NCBI GenBank assembly: GCA_964551215.1
Contig: CAZKBV010000071.1
Span: forward strand, 1-7,944
Direction of reading: 5' to 3'
Length of the DNA stretch: 7,944 nucleotides
DNA from: JAFLUQ01 sp964551215
GTDB taxonomy: Bacteria; Bacillota; Clostridia; UMGS1883
The notes under the pieces: model-generated
What the model saw: only the letters and a program-made list of their open reading frames with translations
Database searches by the model: none
What the model was told of the DNA's origin: nothing
Shown here: positions 5,717 to 7,944 of the stretch, piece after piece
How positions within the stretch are numbered: position 1 is the stretch's first letter
How the letters are laid out: the number at the start of each line of letters is the position of its first letter
Program-made: the position numbers and the translations under genes

Positions 5717-6739
5717 TTATTGTTCCTCTTTCCCTTCCTCGCCGGAAGGAGGAGTATTTTCGGCTTCGCCGCCGACTATTTCAACATCCGTGATTTCAAC
5801 TGTTTCGGTTTCCTCCGCCGGAACTTCTTCCGCCGGAGCTTCCCCTATTCGTGCTTCGTCTGTCTGAGGCTCCGAAATAGCCGCCGACCCCGCCGCGGGC
5901 CTTGCTTCCGCTTTTGCGGTTAGGGAAGCGTGGTAAGCTTTAAGCTCGCTGTAGAGAAGCGTCTCAGCGGCATGGTAATAAGGATTTACGAAAAGTATAC
6001 CCACTCCGCAGAGCAACGCGCCCAGTATGTACCATCCGAAGAAGGAAAGCTGAAGCACAAATGTCTGCCACTTAAAGCCCTTCATCATGTCGCGGCTGAG
6101 CTTAATGGCCTCTCTCGGCTTCATATTGGGATTTTCCGCCAGAATATAAGGCACCATCATGTAGGAATAGCTTTTTATTATTCCCGGAACCACAAGCAAA
6201 AGCGACCAAAGGAACACCAGAATATTCTTCAATAACATTCCCTTTACAATGTTGAAATATCCGTTTTTAAAAGCGAAAAAGGCGTCGTTCGCATCCGCGT
6301 TTCTGTTAACAACGGCGGATATTTTCAGCTTGCCGAAGCTCACCATGAGCGGGTTGACAAGGAATATTCCGGCAAAAAGGCTTATTAGCAAGGCAAACAA
6401 AAATATGATTCCGAAAATAATCAAAACGATTGCCTTTGTTCCCGTCATAATCCGTTCTTCGGGGTCGGTCAGCTCATCTTCAAATTTGTCGAAAATGTCA
6501 TCAATGTCATCCAAATCCGCGTCCGCGTTATAGCCGTCCGTCCCTTCGATTTCCGGAAGCTCTCCCGCCGCGTAATTACCGACAGCCATACGGATAGGGG
6601 TTCTCAGGCTGACATTCAGCCTCGGGCCTACAGTGACTCCGAACATACCCGCCAGCAGGCAAAACAGGAACATAAACCAATAAATTCCTTTAAGCGCGTT
6701 ACGGGCGTTTTTTCTTAACAGCTTTCTGTTTATTTCCAT
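5717..6739 (-). CDS. DUF975 family multi-pass membrane protein with acidic loop and tail
   Basis: The 340-residue protein has hydrophobic segments at about 19-36, 102-128, 166-192 and 226-250, consistent with an integral membrane protein. The stretch from 165 to 265 carries typical DUF975 features: VPGIIKSYSYMMVPYILAE, REAIKLSRDMMKGFKW, LSFFGWYILGAL and a closing NPYY with the YSEL helix. DUF975 proteins have no established biochemical function. Two parts are unusual: a highly acidic stretch between the first two membrane segments (about 60-98, rich in Asp/Glu), and a C-terminal tail (276-340) of Ala, Pro and Glu ending in GKEEQ. Both make it longer than most relatives. The AAGGAGG ribosome site (6753-6747) overlaps the stop codon of the HD gene upstream, which implies coupled translation in one operon. 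Confidence 0.85.
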   Translation of the reverse strand: MEINRKLLRKNARNALKGIYWFMFLFCLLAGMFGVTVGPRLNVSLRTPIRMAVGNYAAGELPEIEGTDGYNADADLDDIDDIFDKFEDELTDPEERIMTGTKAIVLIIFGIIFLFALLISLFAGIFLVNPLMVSFGKLKISAVVNRNADANDAFFAFKNGYFNIVKGMLLKNILVFLWSLLLVVPGIIKSYSYMMVPYILAENPNMKPREAIKLSRDMMKGFKWQTFVLQLSFFGWYILGALLCGVGILFVNPYYHAAETLLYSELKAYHASLTAKAEARPAAGSAAISEPQTDEARIGEAPAEEVPAEETETVEITDVEIVGGEAENTPPSGEEGKEEQ

Positions 6740-6751
6740 ATCGTTTCCTCC

Positions 6752-7249
6752 TTAAACTCCGAACATTTCCCGACACAGCTTCTTGCCGGTTTCCGTGGCA
6801 AAAACAAAGTCAAGGGCTTTTTTCGCGGCATCCTTGCCGGAATTGTCCTCGTAAAGGTTTACAAGAAAATCCGCCTCAACAAGAGCCTGATAGTCTAAGC
6901 CGCGAATATCCGTGTAGGTGTGGTGATGGCCCACCAAAAATTTCACTCTTTCTGTAAGCTCCTCATCGGCGCCGATTTTTCTAAGCATGATTTCAGCCTC
7001 CGGCGGGCCTTCCCTCTCCTGAAGCTTGCCGGCGCAGGAGCCGTATTTTGCTTCCGCGTTTTTTATCCCTATATCATGAACCAAGGCGGCGGCTTCGGTT
7101 ATTTTAAGCAGCCTTTCTCCGGCTCCTTCCTTCGACGCGATAAGCCTCGCAAGGCTGTGTACCTTAATAAAGTGCTGTATACGCTTCGGGTCGCCGGAAT
7201 AGTATTTTATCATTTCCAACATAAGCTCGTTCATTTTAAGCTCGTTCAT
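6752..7249 (-). CDS. Small HD-domain metal-dependent phosphohydrolase
   Basis: The 165-residue soluble protein carries the HD-superfamily residues in order: a His in FIKVHSLAR (His31, or His26), LVHDIG (His58-Asp59), GHHHTYTD (His108-110) and VEADFLVNL (Asp127). These would bind one or two divalent metals and hydrolyse a phosphate ester, perhaps of a nucleotide. The substrate cannot be read from the sequence. HDIGI replaces the more common HDIGK, and the GHHHTYTD...GLDYQ...EADFLVN wording suggests a small clostridial clade rather than YqeK or the HD-GYP phosphodiesterases. The start codon overlaps the stop of the upstream gene (ATGA, 7249-7246), with GAGG (7259-7256) six bases before it. A second ATG five codons in (7234) arises from a 15-bp duplication and could also be used. 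Confidence 0.88.
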   Translation of the reverse strand: MNELKMNELMLEMIKYYSGDPKRIQHFIKVHSLARLIASKEGAGERLLKITEAAALVHDIGIKNAEAKYGSCAGKLQEREGPPEAEIMLRKIGADEELTERVKFLVGHHHTYTDIRGLDYQALVEADFLVNLYEDNSGKDAAKKALDFVFATETGKKLCREMFGV

Positions 7250-7252
7250 TTT
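7223..7252. repeat. Perfect 15-bp tandem duplication at the HD gene start
   Basis: AAGCTCGTTCATTTT occurs twice in direct succession (7223-7237 and 7238-7252). On the minus strand each unit is AAAATGAACGAGCTT, so the start codon is duplicated and the protein begins MNELKMNEL. The length is a multiple of three, so the frame is kept and the product gains five residues. Confidence 0.95.
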
Positions 7253-7791
7253 GCGCCTCGTATTTTCTTAACCGCCTTGATTATCCTCCCTATCCTGCGC
7301 GGGCGGGGCAGGATAACCTTTTCCGACGGGTCGTACACACAGCCCACCGTTTCCATTACCCACGGCAGCTCCGCCCTCAGTTCAAGAACAATTTTATCCT
7401 TGCCGCCCCTGTGAAACACGGCGGACATTTTTTCATTAATCTGCCAGCAGCTTTCCGGACGGAAAATCCTTATTCTGCCGATTTCGTTTTCGGCGGTTTC
7501 GTATATTTTAGGGGCGGCGACGCGCTTGCCCCGTATTATGTACAAGGCTCTGTAAAGCAGTCTTTTTTCCTTTGCGCAGAGGACCTCAACCCCAAGAGGA
7601 TTTTTCCAATCCAGCCCTATAGGGAAAAGCGCCGCTTCAAGCTCATTTTTGTACGGCTCCGCGCTTTTGAAAAAATTTTGACAGCCTATGCAGCAGCAAC
7701 GGGCAAAATACGGCTCGGAGGCCGCGTTTTGCTCCCTTGTTCCTTTCACATCTATCGACAGGACGAATTCCCCAAAAACAAACCTTTTCAA
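7246..7791 (-). CDS. Uncharacterised protein with a CCCxxC cluster, TTG start
   Basis: I do not recognise a named family for this 181-residue protein. It is predicted soluble, with no signal peptide or membrane segment. A Cys cluster, RCCCIGCQNF (Cys32, 33, 34 and 37), lies early; CxxC spacing suggests metal or redox binding. It is followed by LFPIGLDWKNPLGVEVLC, a pattern I associate loosely with small hypothetical clostridial proteins. The middle is mixed alpha/beta with further single Cys residues (72, 115, 151). The C-terminus is strongly basic (PRPRRIGRIIKAVKKIRGAK) and could contact nucleic acid or membrane. The start is TTG, supported by a strong GAGGAGGG six bases upstream and an in-frame TGA inside that site, which excludes longer forms. 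It is first in the three-gene unit, and its stop overlaps the HD gene start. Confidence 0.8.
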   Translation of the reverse strand: MKRFVFGEFVLSIDVKGTREQNAASEPYFARCCCIGCQNFFKSAEPYKNELEAALFPIGLDWKNPLGVEVLCAKEKRLLYRALYIIRGKRVAAPKIYETAENEIGRIRIFRPESCWQINEKMSAVFHRGGKDKIVLELRAELPWVMETVGCVYDPSEKVILPRPRRIGRIIKAVKKIRGAK

Positions 7792-7797
7792 ATCCGT

Positions 7798-7805
7798 CCC
7801 TCCTC
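7798..7805 (-). promoter_or_regulatory. Ribosome binding site that fixes the TTG start
   Basis: GAGGAGGG (7805-7798 on the minus strand) ends six bases before the TTG at 7791-7789. An in-frame TGA at 7806-7804 overlaps the edge of this site, so no upstream start in the same frame is possible. Confidence 0.8.
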
Positions 7806-7862
7806 ATTTTGTGTTAAGGAAGCCAATCGGTTCAAAGACCGTTCATAAGCCTCCTAAGTTTA

Positions 7863-7891
7863 ATATTACTACTTTTTTCGATGGATGTCAA
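7863..7891 (-). promoter_or_regulatory. Sigma-A-type promoter of the minus-strand operon
   Basis: A perfect -35 TTGACA (7891-7886) and a -10 TAATAT (7868-7863) are separated by exactly 17 bases. The predicted start is near 7856, giving a leader of about 65 nt before the TTG of the first gene. It would drive the unknown gene, the HD gene and the DUF975 gene, and perhaps the metalloprotease. The remaining edge sequence (7892-7944) holds a T run at 7919-7925 and a small inverted repeat TTCGG/CCGAA (7928-7944), with no gene visible. Confidence 0.88.
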
Positions 7892-7944
7892 GCCCTATGG
7901 CAAACCTTTCTGACCCTGTTTTTTTACTTCGGTTTATCCCCGAA

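Noticed and set aside
7411..7848. A 145-codon plus-strand frame opposite the Cys-cluster gene and its leader
   Set aside because: It overlaps the promoter leader and the start of a gene with strong minus-strand signals, and its product has no recognisable features.
7919..7944. T run and TTCGG/CCGAA inverted repeat at the right edge as a terminator
   Set aside because: On the plus strand the T run precedes the stem. On the minus strand the stem is followed by an A run, so neither orientation has terminator order.

Overview
The window looks like part of a chromosome from an anaerobic Bacillota, most likely a gut or rumen Clostridia (Oscillospirales-like). The reasons are strong GGAGG-type ribosome binding sites, a TTG start, consensus sigma-A promoters with 17-base spacers, Rho-independent hairpins, a clostridial-style glutamate dehydrogenase, and a secreted protein with two copper-amine-oxidase-type stalk repeats followed by lectin domains. 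This assignment is inferred from gene content and signals; no rRNA or other marker gene is present.

Layout. The plus strand carries positions 1-2681. First comes the 3' end of a large esterase gene that joins the tail of one alpha/beta-hydrolase (tannase/feruloyl-esterase-like) to a complete second one, closed by a strong terminator. Then comes a monocistronic gdhA (NADP-type glutamate dehydrogenase) with its own promoter and a leader of about 119 nt that can fold. A 326-bp convergent intergenic region (2682-3007) holds terminator hairpins for both sides.

Everything to the right is on the minus strand, read from 7791 down to 3008. A consensus promoter (7891-7863) precedes a tight three-gene unit: an unknown Cys-rich protein with a TTG start, an HD-domain phosphohydrolase (4-bp ATGA overlap), and a DUF975 membrane protein (12-bp gap, ribosome site overlapping the previous stop). 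After a 69-bp gap with a hairpin but no convincing promoter comes an 879-residue exported zinc metalloprotease with stalk repeats and three ricin-like lectin regions. Its active-site region resembles anthrax lethal factor (peptidase family M34).

Functional reading. gdhA is central nitrogen assimilation. The esterase and the lectin-bearing protease look like tools for breaking down plant or host polymers outside the cell. The three-gene unit is housekeeping-like with no clear pathway. The item most worth follow-up is the lethal-factor-like lectin protease, followed by the gdhA leader and the double-hydrolase fusion. I saw no CRISPR array, tRNA, rRNA, transposon or phage gene.
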